From positions 4,898,001 to 4,962,000 of the forward strand of contig OZ244829.1 of NCBI GenBank assembly GCA_965220415.1: 64,000 nt of DNA, given 5' to 3'. Below, piece after piece: positions 8,513 through 17,175 of this stretch (its first letter is position 1; each line of letters opens with the position of its first letter). The notes beneath the pieces were generated by a model that was not told where the DNA came from, did no database searches, and was given only the letters and a program-made list of their open reading frames with translations. Source of the stretch: JAJDTR01 sp965220415 (GTDB taxonomy: Bacteria > Poribacteria > WGA-4E > JAJDTR01). The translations under genes were made by a program, and so were the position numbers.

Positions 8513-8971
8513 TTAGTCCGCAGCTTCTTCTAGTTCAACAAGCACCGGCGACTCAACTCGAATTGCGTCCTTAATGCAGACTTCCTCGCAGAGTTTACAA
8601 CCGACACAATCCTTGGGTTTGACGAGTTCGCAAATCCCGAAGAAACTCTCGGCGTGTTCACCTGTCTCGGGATCTTTCAATTCGAGGCAATCCCAGGGAC
8701 AGATGTGTACGCAAAAATCACATCCTGAACAGAGTTCTTCGTAAATGACTGCAATGGGTCTATGCGTCGGACGCCTTATGAATTTGCAGACCTCTCCATG
8801 CTGGTCTCGAATAGCCTCAACAGGACAGACCATTCCACAAGCGCTACAATCAATACACACGCCCGGATCGATGATGTGCAATTTATTCCGATCACCGGTG
8901 ATTGCATCAACGGGGCAGTTCGTTAAGCACGCCATGCATCCGATGCACTCATCTGTAATATAGTAAGCCAT
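8513..8971 (-). CDS. Polyferredoxin with four [4Fe-4S] cluster motifs
   Basis: The 152-aa protein contains four CxxCxxCxxxC motifs: CIGCMACLTNC, CIDCSACGMVC, CSGCDFCVHIC and CVGCKLCEEVC. The first three are followed by Pro and the last by Ile-Lys. The N-terminal half resembles a short bacterial two-cluster ferredoxin (MAYYITDECIGC) and the second half repeats the pattern. It should act as a soluble electron carrier or a subunit of an oxidoreductase; the partner is not in this window. AAGGAAAA precedes the ATG at 8971. The gene leads the ferredoxin-yicC-gmk run. Confidence 0.9.
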   Translation of the reverse strand: MAYYITDECIGCMACLTNCPVDAITGDRNKLHIIDPGVCIDCSACGMVCPVEAIRDQHGEVCKFIRRPTHRPIAVIYEELCSGCDFCVHICPWDCLELKDPETGEHAESFFGICELVKPKDCVGCKLCEEVCIKDAIRVESPVLVELEEAAD

Positions 8972-9233
8972 TTGGGTTTTCCTTCCGCCTATGGTCTGAC
9001 AAGTTAGCCAGTTAACTTGGGCTGGTATTAGGGCATTGTAATTATAACATGTTTTGCTCAGTTAAGCAAGTGTGAGTATTTAAAGAATGGAAGATCGGAA
9101 GGATGGAAGTAATAGGCACGAATCGACACAGGCAAACACGGCTTAAGGTCCGAAAACAGCCACAGAGTGCTAGTGCAAAGAGAGGGAAGAAAATCAAGGA
9201 TTTAACCATTGAAGATTGATCGATTCGGTTGGC

Positions 9234-9262
9234 TTGACTGAAACTATACCGTGTGCTATAAT
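9234..9262 (+). promoter_or_regulatory. Sigma-70-type promoter for the haem-oxygenase-fold gene
   Basis: TTGACT at 9234-9239 and TATAAT at 9257-9262 have an ideal 17-nt spacer and lie 47 nt before the ATG at 9309. Confidence 0.75.
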
Positions 9263-9308
9263 CGAGAACAGTGTCATAAATTCGTAGAGATGGAGAAGAG
9301 GTTGAAAC

Positions 9309-9896
9309 ATGAACATAAAACATCGACTAGACGAGACAATCGCAAATTGGAATTTGCTTGAAACCCAGTTTTATCAGGCGTGGAGCGATGGGACATTACC
9401 TCAGGAAGCACTGCGCACCTATGCCGGCGAATATGGTGCACTCATTTCTCTTATGCCAAGTGGGTGGGAGACACTGGCGGATTACGAAATCGCTCAAGAG
9501 GAAAGAGGGCATCTGGAACTGTGGAACGATTTTGCCCAAGGCTTGGGTACCAAGGCTGGGCGAGCGCAGATCGCGCAGGTCAGGAAACTGGTCGATACAG
9601 CGCAGCGTCTTTTTTCCGTTCCGACCACCGCACTTGGAGCGCTTTACGCCTTCGAATCCCAACAACCTGCCACCGCCCAGTCGAAACTTGAGGGCTTAAA
9701 ATCCTTCTACAACCTTCCTCAAACCGTGGAACCCTACTTTGAAGTCCACTCGCACAACCAGCATGAGAGCGAAAAGCTGCTGGATCGGATTGAATTGCTG
9801 TCCTCGGACGAACAGGAAGAGGCGCTGGACGCTTGCAGGACGATGAGTGTTGCGCTGTGGGATGCGCTCGACGGAATCTATGAGGCTGAATGTTAG
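9309..9896 (+). CDS. Haem-oxygenase-fold diiron oxidase-like protein (TenA/PqqC/CADD type)
   Basis: The 195-aa all-helical product fits the TenA/PqqC/CADD superfamily. Candidate metal ligands are spaced as in diiron members: E and H in QEERGHLELW, E in YAFESQQP, and H/H/E in FEVHSHNQHESEKL. The closest match by motif is the CADD-like group, some of which make p-aminobenzoate by self-sacrificing oxidation. That specific role is inference, and other members act on different substrates. It has its own strong promoter, and AGAGG precedes the ATG. The next gene follows after 114 nt. Confidence 0.7.
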   Translation: MNIKHRLDETIANWNLLETQFYQAWSDGTLPQEALRTYAGEYGALISLMPSGWETLADYEIAQEERGHLELWNDFAQGLGTKAGRAQIAQVRKLVDTAQRLFSVPTTALGALYAFESQQPATAQSKLEGLKSFYNLPQTVEPYFEVHSHNQHESEKLLDRIELLSSDEQEEALDACRTMSVALWDALDGIYEAEC

Positions 9897-10010
9897 CCTC
9901 TCGACAATCGGCAAAGGGGATGGTGATATCGTAGGGTGCGCTTGTGTCTGCTTCCCCTTCTTATACATCCCGTCTGCTCCAATGCCCCAGAATTGAAGAC
10001 ACGCATAAAG

Positions 10011-10412
10011 ATGCCCTCTACAAATCTCACCGGTGCGCATCGTACCGTCACGGAATACTTTGATGCCCTGGTTTTAGGGGATGTCGAACGTCTGACGAGA
10101 ATGATGTCTGACGCGGAATCTTACGTGAAAATCGGGACAGATGTGGACGAGGTGATTGAGGGCGGTGAGAACGCGCTTGAATATTATCGCCATCATGCGG
10201 AGTGCGCGGAGGATTTCTCCATTAGGTTTGAAAATCTTGATGTGCAGGAGCGCGGTAGCGTCGCATGGTTTTATACGCGCCAGCGGTGGTGCCTCAAGTG
10301 GTCCGGGGTTCGTGAGGAATTAGCAATGCGCATGACTGGGGTGCTCGAAAAGGAGGACGGACACTGGCGGTTTGTTCAGATTCACGCGTCGGTAGGGGTA
10401 ACCGCGGATTAG
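10011..10412 (+). CDS. SnoaL/NTF2-like small protein
   Basis: The 133-aa product starts at ATG 10011 (MPSTNLTGAHRTVTEYFDAL). It has the pattern of an NTF2-like cone fold: an N-terminal helix with EYFDALVLGDVERL, GTDVDEVIEGGENALEYY, a Trp/Phe-rich sheet (GSVAWFYTRQRW), and the closing strand GHWRFVQIHAS. Such proteins are small isomerases, cyclases or ligand-binding domains; no catalytic residue is diagnostic here. No good ribosome binding site is seen. Confidence 0.7.
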   Translation: MPSTNLTGAHRTVTEYFDALVLGDVERLTRMMSDAESYVKIGTDVDEVIEGGENALEYYRHHAECAEDFSIRFENLDVQERGSVAWFYTRQRWCLKWSGVREELAMRMTGVLEKEDGHWRFVQIHASVGVTAD

Positions 10413-10499
10413 CCTGCTAATCTTGTATTTCGCGTATTTTCAAATAGTAGGCCACAATCGGTCTCGAGATCTCAAGGATTGAAGAACGATGGTGAACAA

Positions 10500-10600
10500 G
10501 GGATCTCTATCGCACGGGATTCACTATGAGAATTTACTATTGCAGGATTGGCTATCGCGGTCACTATCCGTCCTTTGATACCACCCTACAATTGTTCTTT
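10500..10600 (+). repeat. R6 repeat cluster
   Basis: R6-type phrases ('ggatctctatcgcac', 'ggattggctatcgcggtcac', 'tatccgtcctttgat') run together and end in 'accctacaa', as at 33822 and 49835. Confidence 0.5.
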
Positions 10601-10613
10601 CAACGTTTCACGC

Positions 10614-10946
10614 ATTAGACATCTTTCCAAAATAATCTCAGTCGTTTCAGGATTTCTCCACAGCGTTGATTGACCAAAAGATCAAATACGCAGTCAGGAG
10701 ATTGAGGATATGTTCCTGCATGTATACCCGCTTACCTGCTTCCTTTTCTACTCTAAACCTCTGTATCTTCGTGACTCAATAAACGCAAGTTGCCACCTGT
10801 CGCCCCGCTGGGGCTATGCGATCTAATTTGATAAAGCTTCAGACACACCGTTCCACCGAAGCGAAAGGTTGAGCACTTCAATTTTAGCTTTAAACCGATG
10901 AATTTTCAATCGGCGGCGCCCAGGGTTAATTAGGAAAGATGTCTAT
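10614..10946. mobile_element. R5 element with 15-bp inverted ends
   Basis: ATTAGACATCTTTCC near 10614 and GGAAAGATGTCTATT near 10932-10946 are near-perfect inverted repeats bounding about 333 bp. A lone copy of the same end (CAATAGACATCTTTCCAAAAT) starts at 63615. No transposase is encoded. A short minus-strand frame inside (MQEHILNLLTAYLIFWSINA, about 24 codons to a TGA) may be a remnant. The right end lies 35 bp before the FGE-like gene. Confidence 0.55.
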
Positions 10947-10980
10947 TGTGTGCTCGGTGTAGATATCTTAGGTTGAAACG

Positions 10981-11880
10981 ATGCAGGTAATCAAACTGAA
11001 AAAGTTGGATGGGAAGGAATGGAACGATCAACGGGAAAAGCGAGTGAACCTCGCGCAATGCTGCGACCCGAACTCACTTCAGCAACTTTTGAATCGGCAT
11101 TGGACTTGGCACTACGATGACTCCCTGGCAGATATTGCCCGCCTTCTACTGAGAGCGGAACTGAATTGGGAATATACGCCAAGGGAATTGACCCCACCCG
11201 TTGAATCAGTTTCATCGCCGTTGGGATATGCACTCGATCATGAGGACGTGAGTATACGAGAAGGAGCTTTGCGATTATTGGACAGCACGGTAAATGTGCC
11301 GGCTGGCGAAGTGTTAATCGGCGAAGAGTTGGAACCGGTTCAGGTGGATGAATTTCAAATAGGGCGATATCCGGTCACGAACGCTCAGTATCGGCGATTT
11401 ATTCAGGAGACTGGGTATCGCACACCGAAGGGATGGGAGGCAGCCTCATACCCGGAGGAACGGGGAGATCACCCGGTCACATGGGTCAATGCCGAGGACG
11501 CGGAGAATTACGCGAGTTGGGCGGGAGGCCGTTTGCCTTGCTTTGAGGAGTGGCAGCGCGCCGTTCGCGGGGATGATGACCGATTGTTCCCATGGGGATA
11601 TGAGGTTGATAAGCCGCGCTGCAATACGGCAGAACTCCGTGCCGGAGACACAACACCCGTGGGCGCATTTCCCGAGGGCGCCAGTCCTTTCGGTTGTTAC
11701 GACATGCTCGGAAATGTGTGGGAATGGACGAGCACGCCGTATGATGACGACGCACCGGATTTCCGAGTGGTCTGCGGCGGCGCTTGGTACTACAATCACG
11801 ACCACAGCACATGCATCAGTTTTGATTTCTTCAGCAGAGACTATACGGAGTTTGTGCTAGGATTCCGCATTGCCAAGTGA
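10981..11880 (+). CDS. FGE/SUMF1-domain protein with N-terminal helical extension
   Basis: The 299-aa product has about 100 N-terminal residues of unknown, mostly helical sequence, with no signal peptide, so it is probably cytoplasmic. A formylglycine-generating-enzyme-type domain follows (VPAGEVLIGEE; FQIGRYPVTNAQYRRFI; HPVTWVNAEDAENYASW; GRLPCFEEWQRAVRG; LFPWG; GNVWEWTSTPYDDD; VCGGAWYYNHD; FVLGFRIAK). The paired Cys of catalytic FGEs is not found at the C-terminus, so oxidation of a sulfatase is not supported. Domains of this type also occur in EgtB-like sulfoxide synthases and in defence or sensor proteins. Confidence 0.8.
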   Translation: MQVIKLKKLDGKEWNDQREKRVNLAQCCDPNSLQQLLNRHWTWHYDDSLADIARLLLRAELNWEYTPRELTPPVESVSSPLGYALDHEDVSIREGALRLLDSTVNVPAGEVLIGEELEPVQVDEFQIGRYPVTNAQYRRFIQETGYRTPKGWEAASYPEERGDHPVTWVNAEDAENYASWAGGRLPCFEEWQRAVRGDDDRLFPWGYEVDKPRCNTAELRAGDTTPVGAFPEGASPFGCYDMLGNVWEWTSTPYDDDAPDFRVVCGGAWYYNHDHSTCISFDFFSRDYTEFVLGFRIAK

Positions 11881-11914
11881 GTGGTCCACTTTTTTGATGA
11901 GGTGTACCACTACC

Positions 11915-13552
11915 TCACCAGCCGATGGCGTACCCGTTCACTCGCGGGTCTGATCCTCCACTGAGCGCACCCGAGTCGGGATCTCGGATAATGACTTGTG
12001 CGTTTCCGGGAGCGTGCCAGTCACCCAAAATCTCCAGTTCATGCCCTTTCCGCATAAGGCCTTCACGCACCGCTTCAGAAAATCGGTTCTCCAGTTGTAG
12101 GTTATTGGAACAAGTGTGCGGCACGGTCGACTCCATCGGGTTTTGCAGACTGCGCCAGCGCGGCGCTTCCACGGCTTCTTGAGCATTCATGCCAAAGTCG
12201 ATGATATTTGTAATGAGTTGGAGGTTGGTTTGTACTTGTGTATCTGCTCCGGGTGTGCCGCAAGCTAGAAACGCTTTGTCATTTTGAGTTACGATGACAG
12301 GGTTCATCGTGTGGCGAACGCGTTTCCCCGGCATAAGGCAGTTTGGATGGTCTTCCTCCAGATGCCAGTAGGTCATGCGATTGTTAAGCAATACCCCGGT
12401 GTTGCCCGCGATTAAGCCCGAACCAAATCCCATCTGTATGCTCTGTAGCATAGAAACGACATTTCCCCAGCCGTCAGCGACACAGAAGCAGGTCGTATCT
12501 CCAAACAGCTCAGGCCCACCGGCAGGTACATCCACGGCTGCTCGGCCGGGGTCGATGCGTTTCGCCTGTGCGGCGGCGTACTCTTTCGACAACAGCCCTT
12601 CAATCGGAACATCTACCCAGTTTGGGTCCGCTATGAATTTTTCTCGGTCTGCAAAACTGAGTTTTTTGGCTTCGACCATCAGATGAACGCATTCCGTTGT
12701 GTTATGTCCCAACGATACGAGATCGAACAACTCGACAATGTTTAGCTCTTGGAGAAGGATGTGACCGCTAGAATTGGGAGGCATTTCGTAGACTTGGTAG
12801 CCGCGATAATTGGTATGGATGGGGTCGTCCCAATGTGCATGATAGTCGGCGAAATCCTTTTCTGTAAACAGTCCATCACACTCATCGCTAAACTTCACAA
12901 TCTCTCTGGCGATTTCGCCTTCATAGAAGGTTCCACGTCCATCGGCAGCGATTTTTTCCAAGGTGTTGGCAAGATTTTTGTTGTGCAGCATTTGTCCTAC
13001 GCCGATAGGCTTGCCGTCATCGGTGAACACGGCTCGTGAATATGGGTTTTCGTTAAAAAAGGGAGTCGTGCTTCTGAGCCCTGCGGCTAGATTCTCGCCA
13101 ACGGGAAAACCGTTTTCGCACAGCGAGATAGCCGGATCGAAGACCTGATCTAGTTTCAATGCACCGTAACGGTTATGCGCCAACAGCCAACCATCGACAA
13201 TTCCAGGCAGAGAAACACTTCGTATACCCCTCATAGGGATTCCGCCGTCTTTGAGATACACTTCACGGGCGGCTGCGTAGGGCGCGGGGCCCGTTGCGTT
13301 GACGCATGTAACGGAGTTGGATTCCGCCCAATAGATCATAATGAATCCATCGCCGCCTATACCGGAATTCGCGGGGTCAACGATGCCGAGGGCAGCCGCA
13401 GTCGCTATTGCTCCATCAACTGCGTTCCCGCCTGCCATCATGGCTTGAATTCCTGCTTGCGAGGCAAGGGGATGCGCCGATGTAACCATGCCGTTCTTTG
13501 CCATTACCGGGGCGCGAAACGCTTCGAATCTAATACCGTGGGGGGATTGCAT
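11915..13552 (-). CDS. ggt: Gamma-glutamyltransferase family protein
   Basis: The 545-aa Ntn-hydrolase precursor normally cleaves itself before a Thr that becomes the nucleophile. Here that site is the GDTTCFCVADGWGNVVSM region. Other family marks are GMVTSAHPLASQAG, GGNAVDGAIATAAALGIVDP, GIGGDGF and the late CGTPGADTQVQ. No signal peptide is visible, unlike periplasmic E. coli Ggt, so the enzyme may act in the cytoplasm. In-family activity is hydrolysis or transpeptidation of gamma-glutamyl compounds such as glutathione, or related acylase reactions. It is convergent with the FGE-like gene. Confidence 0.88.
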   Translation of the reverse strand: MQSPHGIRFEAFRAPVMAKNGMVTSAHPLASQAGIQAMMAGGNAVDGAIATAAALGIVDPANSGIGGDGFIMIYWAESNSVTCVNATGPAPYAAAREVYLKDGGIPMRGIRSVSLPGIVDGWLLAHNRYGALKLDQVFDPAISLCENGFPVGENLAAGLRSTTPFFNENPYSRAVFTDDGKPIGVGQMLHNKNLANTLEKIAADGRGTFYEGEIAREIVKFSDECDGLFTEKDFADYHAHWDDPIHTNYRGYQVYEMPPNSSGHILLQELNIVELFDLVSLGHNTTECVHLMVEAKKLSFADREKFIADPNWVDVPIEGLLSKEYAAAQAKRIDPGRAAVDVPAGGPELFGDTTCFCVADGWGNVVSMLQSIQMGFGSGLIAGNTGVLLNNRMTYWHLEEDHPNCLMPGKRVRHTMNPVIVTQNDKAFLACGTPGADTQVQTNLQLITNIIDFGMNAQEAVEAPRWRSLQNPMESTVPHTCSNNLQLENRFSEAVREGLMRKGHELEILGDWHAPGNAQVIIRDPDSGALSGGSDPRVNGYAIGW

Positions 13553-13633
13553 AAGCCGTGTTTTCTCTGTAGTATGTGAAGGGTTAAGGTTGTTTTTACG
13601 GACGGTATTTCTAGTTGTACAGTTTTCTCCGGG

Positions 13634-14344
13634 TCATTTTCTATTGCCCTCAATTAGAATGGTAAACTCTCCGCGGGGAGGGGTAGCTTGGAATTTCCGG
13701 ATTGCCTCGCTTACAGAGCCACGAAAAATCTCTTCGAACTTTTTTGTCAATTCGCGCGCAACGACGATGTGACGATCGCCTAGAATTTCTAGAGCATCCT
13801 GGAGGAAGAACATGATCCGATGGGGAGATTCGTAGTAGATGAGCGTCCGTTTTTCTCCGCACACTTCGGTGAATTTCCTCCTCCGTTTCCCCGACTTTGG
13901 AGAGAGGAAACCTTCAAAGACAAAAGCGTTTAACGGCATTCCAGCTACTGATGCCGCCGTAATGCATGCGGTTGTTCCCGGAATTGGAATTATATTAACG
14001 TTTGCATCGATGCATTGAACGACGAGTCGATGACCCGGGTCGGAAATCGTTGGTGTCCCGGCTTCCGATACCAAGGCGATTGATTCCCCCGCCTTTAATC
14101 GTGCAATCAGTTTCTCACTTTTGCTCTTCTGGTTTCCATCAAAGTAGCTTGTCAGCGGCGTGTGGATGTCATAGTAGCTGAGCAACTGGCGCGTGCGTCG
14201 AGTATCCTCTGCGGCGATTAGGTCCACCTCCTTGAGGATGCGAATAGCGCGCAGGGTAATGTCCTCCAAATTGCCGATAGGGGTGCTCACAATGTATAGC
14301 ACGCCGTTCTCGTGATTGTCATCAGTGGCAACTCGTGTCGTCAT
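13634..14344 (-). CDS. rsmI: 16S rRNA 2'-O-ribose methyltransferase (C1402)
   Basis: The product (236 aa from ATG 14344) methylates the ribose of C1402 in 16S rRNA using S-adenosylmethionine. The tetrapyrrole-methylase fold is clear: LYIVSTPIGNLEDITLRAI, AEDTRRTRQLL, LVSEAGTPTISDPG, IPGTTACITAASVAG and YESPHRI. The ATG was preferred over an upstream TTG (14365). The conserved C-terminal GEFTILIEG is present. Single gene. Confidence 0.95.
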   Translation of the reverse strand: MTTRVATDDNHENGVLYIVSTPIGNLEDITLRAIRILKEVDLIAAEDTRRTRQLLSYYDIHTPLTSYFDGNQKSKSEKLIARLKAGESIALVSEAGTPTISDPGHRLVVQCIDANVNIIPIPGTTACITAASVAGMPLNAFVFEGFLSPKSGKRRRKFTEVCGEKRTLIYYESPHRIMFFLQDALEILGDRHIVVARELTKKFEEIFRGSVSEAIRKFQATPPRGEFTILIEGNRK

Positions 14345-14365
14345 TGTAGGCGATAGCAGGAACAA

Positions 14366-14684
14366 CGGGAAGCATTGTTAGCAGAGCACGGTGTATTGTA
14401 ACATTCATGCCAAAAAAGCACAATTAGGTTTCAAGGTGGGAGATTGGAAGAAGGGAAGGGTGGAAGGCTGTGGACAATAGCCGGTACTCCAGTAAAAGAG
14501 AGTAAGTGTTGAGAGATGGGGAGACGCTAGATTGGGATGAAGCGACGCCTGAGACTTCAAAAACAAAGTAGTCTCTCGGCTGTAACATATGTAAATTTCC
14601 ATCTCCTCTGGAAATAGAACGCTCGTGAGTCGCGAGATCGTTAAAGAAATCTGTATAATTCAATAAATTAGTCAAAAAAACTTA
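14366..14684. other. Intergenic region, no gene seen
   Basis: It holds a purine-rich phrase 'gggagattggaagaaggga' at about 14440, which recurs at 20288 and in looser form near 9088 and 27587. A small inverted repeat GAGACT...AGTCTC lies at about 14550-14575. The right part is AT-rich and leads into the promoter below. Confidence 0.4.
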
Positions 14685-14714
14685 TTGATAAAGCTTGTTC
14701 ACATGGGTTATAAT
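14685..14714 (+). promoter_or_regulatory. Sigma-70-type promoter for the cohesin-repeat protein
   Basis: TTGATA at 14685-14690 and TATAAT at 14709-14714 are separated by 18 nt in an AT-rich stretch. The leader to the ATG at 14889 is about 165 nt. Confidence 0.6.
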
Positions 14715-14888
14715 ATAGTATCTTTATATTTTGGTCATCCCCATAATAGATTTGGGTACAACAGAAAATTGGCGTGTTATACACTGATTTCATGACACGC
14801 TTTGGAATTTCACAACCATTTCTTGAATTGAGATGTTCAGTACCACATTTCTTGAAATGACAAACATAATATGAAAGGTGTAATTTTG

Positions 14889-16763
14889 ATGAAGAGCCAG
14901 AAGATGGTTAACCGAGGATCGTTATTCTCACTTTTCACCGTTTTGATGATGTTGTTTGCTCTTCATGGGACAACATATGGTCAAGCGGTTCTTTCGATAG
15001 ATCCGGCGGAGGTTGAGTCCCCGGCGGCAGGAGAGCAACTTACCGCTAATGTCGATATAAGCGGTGCTGCAGCGGGTGTCACTGGTTATACAATTGACAT
15101 CGTATTTGATCCAACTGCGCTATCATTTGTCGGAGTTGAAGTCGGCGATTTTCTTCCCGGCGCATTGATCCTTATTCCCCCAGCGGCCGTGGATATAGCG
15201 GAGGGGCCCAATACCGGTCTTGCCGTGGTAAGTGTCACAGGGATAAGCCCAGGGGGACAAGGCGCCGAGATGGGTACGGTGTTGACATTGACATTCGATG
15301 TAGTTGAGGCTAAGGGCTCATCGTTGCAGATCGCGAATGTGCAGATTCCAGATCCCGCTGACCTCACCGCACTGCTAGCCGTAACGACCGCAAATGGTGT
15401 AATCACTGTTCCAGCGCCAGAAACCCCTGAAACCCCGGAGATGCCAGAAACTCCTGAGACTCCAGAGGTGCCAGAGACCCCTGAGACTCCGGAGACCCCT
15501 GAAACCCCTGAAGTACCAGAGACTCCTGAAACTCCGGAGATGCCGGAAACCCCTGAAACTCCAGAAGTACCAGAGACTCCCGAAACCCCGGAGATGCCGG
15601 AAACTCCTGAAACTCCAGAAGTACCAGAGACTCCTGAAACCCCGGAGATGCCAGAAACTCCTGAGACTCCAGAGGTGCCGGAGACTCCCGAAACTCCGGA
15701 AGTTCCAGAGACCCCTGAAACCCCAGAGGTACCAGAGACTCCAGAGGTACCAGAAACTCCGGAGATGCCAGAAACCCCTGAGACTCCAGAAGTACCAGAG
15801 ACTCCCGAAACTCCGGAAGTGCCAGAAATTCCGAAGCCAGAGATGGCATCTTTCTCCATGATGTTAGATAAAGGGCTAAACATGATTTCTCTGCCGCTGA
15901 TGCCGGAAGAGGCGTTCACTGCCCAATCCTTCGCGGACGCGGTAGGCGCTACCGTCGTCATTAAACTTGACGCGGCGAGTCAGAAATTCGTCGGATTTAC
16001 GGCAGGTGAAGGCGGTGATGGATTCGCTATCGAAGGCGGTATGGGTTACATCGTCAACACACCGAACGGTGGACCGGACGATGGTTCCGTTACCTTCAAA
16101 GGAACCGCGTGGGATAACCAATCGACCGCCACGGCGCCGGGTATCAATTCCTTCAGAGATGCGTGGGCATTTGCTATAAGTGGCAATTTACAAAATGCCG
16201 ATCCGCATACGAACTACACTTTGGTAGCAAAGAACCTGCGCACCGGCGCAGTTGCAACCGAGCCAATCTCATCGAGCAAGATTCACTCCACGGCTGTTTG
16301 GGCGAATCTCAATCGGAATAGTGTCATAGAGGCTGGCGATCGGCTGGAAATCACGGTGGTTGATGACCGCGGAAATATCGTGTCAGGACCATTCGCGCAC
16401 ACGGTTGACATTGCGGACATCAGACAGGCTTACCTGCGTCTGTCGTTGGTGGTTGGTGATGTACATCCGGAACAGACGCGACTGGCACAAAACTTCCCCA
16501 ATCCGTTCAATCCAGAGACGTGGATGCCGTTCCAACTCAGCGAGTCCAGTTTCGCTTCCATTCAGATTTATAGCGCGTCCGGTCAACTTGTACGGACACT
16601 GGATCTGGGAATGAAACCGGCTGGCTTCTACATGACACGCTCCACTGCCCCGTATTGGGATGGGCGCAACGATACCGGCGAGCATGTCGCTTCAGGTGTC
16701 TACTTCTATACTCTGAAAACGGACAGTTTTGCTGCTACGCGCAAAATGCTGATTTCCAAGTAG
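14889..16763 (+). CDS. Secreted cohesin-domain protein with long Pro-Glu-Thr repeat and C-terminal sorting-like domain
   Basis: The 624-aa product starts at ATG 14889, preferred over ATG 14871 because GAAAGGTG lies 8 nt upstream. Residues 1-32 are a signal peptide. A cohesin-type domain follows (about 33-172; LSIDPAEVESPAAGEQLTA, GYTIDIVFDP, GTVLTLTFDVV). A linker of about 140 residues is made of PETPE[T/V/M] hexads. After it comes a beta-rich region (MLDKGLNMISLPLMPE...). The last 90 residues begin AQNFPNPFNPETWMPFQL and end GVYFYTLKTDSFAATRKML, a FlgD-like type IX/Por-style C-terminal domain. The protein should be exported and cell-surface linked. Cohesins bind dockerin modules; no partner is seen here. 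Confidence 0.88.
   Translation: MKSQKMVNRGSLFSLFTVLMMLFALHGTTYGQAVLSIDPAEVESPAAGEQLTANVDISGAAAGVTGYTIDIVFDPTALSFVGVEVGDFLPGALILIPPAAVDIAEGPNTGLAVVSVTGISPGGQGAEMGTVLTLTFDVVEAKGSSLQIANVQIPDPADLTALLAVTTANGVITVPAPETPETPEMPETPETPEVPETPETPETPETPEVPETPETPEMPETPETPEVPETPETPEMPETPETPEVPETPETPEMPETPETPEVPETPETPEVPETPETPEVPETPEVPETPEMPETPETPEVPETPETPEVPEIPKPEMASFSMMLDKGLNMISLPLMPEEAFTAQSFADAVGATVVIKLDAASQKFVGFTAGEGGDGFAIEGGMGYIVNTPNGGPDDGSVTFKGTAWDNQSTATAPGINSFRDAWAFAISGNLQNADPHTNYTLVAKNLRTGAVATEPISSSKIHSTAVWANLNRNSVIEAGDRLEITVVDDRGNIVSGPFAHTVDIADIRQAYLRLSLVVGDVHPEQTRLAQNFPNPFNPETWMPFQLSESSFASIQIYSASGQLVRTLDLGMKPAGFYMTRSTAPYWDGRNDTGEHVASGVYFYTLKTDSFAATRKMLISK
15406..15838 (+). repeat. 18-bp tandem repeat encoding Pro-Glu-Thr hexads
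   Basis: Imperfect 18-bp units (forms of CCTGAAACTCCGGAGATG) encode PETPET, PETPEV and PETPEM without breaking the frame. Third-base differences are scattered, so the array is not freshly expanded. It also keeps long open frames on the opposite strand, which are artefacts. Confidence 0.9.
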
Positions 16764-16787
16764 ACGAAGTAAATTTCCAGTAACTAC

Positions 16788-16836
16788 AACGCCCCGCTTA
16801 AACTAGTAACCAACAGTTTAAGCGGGGCGTTTTTTG
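16788..16836 (+). terminator. Rho-independent terminator
   Basis: AACGCCCCGCTTAAACT pairs perfectly with AGTTTAAGCGGGGCGTT (17-bp stem, about 10-nt loop), followed by TTTTT. Confidence 0.92.
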
Positions 16837-16917
16837 TGGTATCAAGTTGTGCCGGAAAACCCGAGTCTTATTAGTCGCCGTGTCACGGGCGATTAGCAGA
16901 TTAAAACTGATTTTGTA

Positions 16918-17115
16918 TATAGTCATTCCGATTTATATTTTCATATATTAAGATTTATGCACTTGAACAGCCGAAAGTTCGTAGTAGGGCAATTCATTGC
17001 CCGTATCTACGTCGAACCGCACGGCGGGTCAAGAGCAGGACGCGCAATGAATTGCGCCACTACAAGCCGAACTACGTAGATCGAATATGTGTAATTACTG
17101 GTCGGAATGACTATA
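16918..17115. mobile_element. R4 MITE-like element with perfect 14-bp inverted ends
   Basis: TATAGTCATTCCGA at 16918-16931 and TCGGAATGACTATA at 17102-17115 bound 198 bp with no gene. Inside are two palindrome-rich phrases (CAATTCATTGC-type near 16991 and 17046) that recur near 19588, 45786 and 53187. Confidence 0.65.
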
Positions 17116-17175
17116 GTTTGTATTGATACACAGAAAAAATCGGCTTCGGTAAGCCCGTTGCGTTAAACTAATGAT

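Noticed and set aside
9358..9699. Two alternative plus-strand frames within the haem-oxygenase-fold gene
   Set aside because: Unnatural composition; the frame from 9309 has the promoter, ribosome binding site and family motifs.
15086..15961. Long minus-strand frame of Gly-Val-Ser repeats opposite the cohesin protein
   Set aside because: It is the complement of the Pro-Glu-Thr repeat. The plus-strand gene has promoter, ribosome binding site, signal peptide and recognisable domains.
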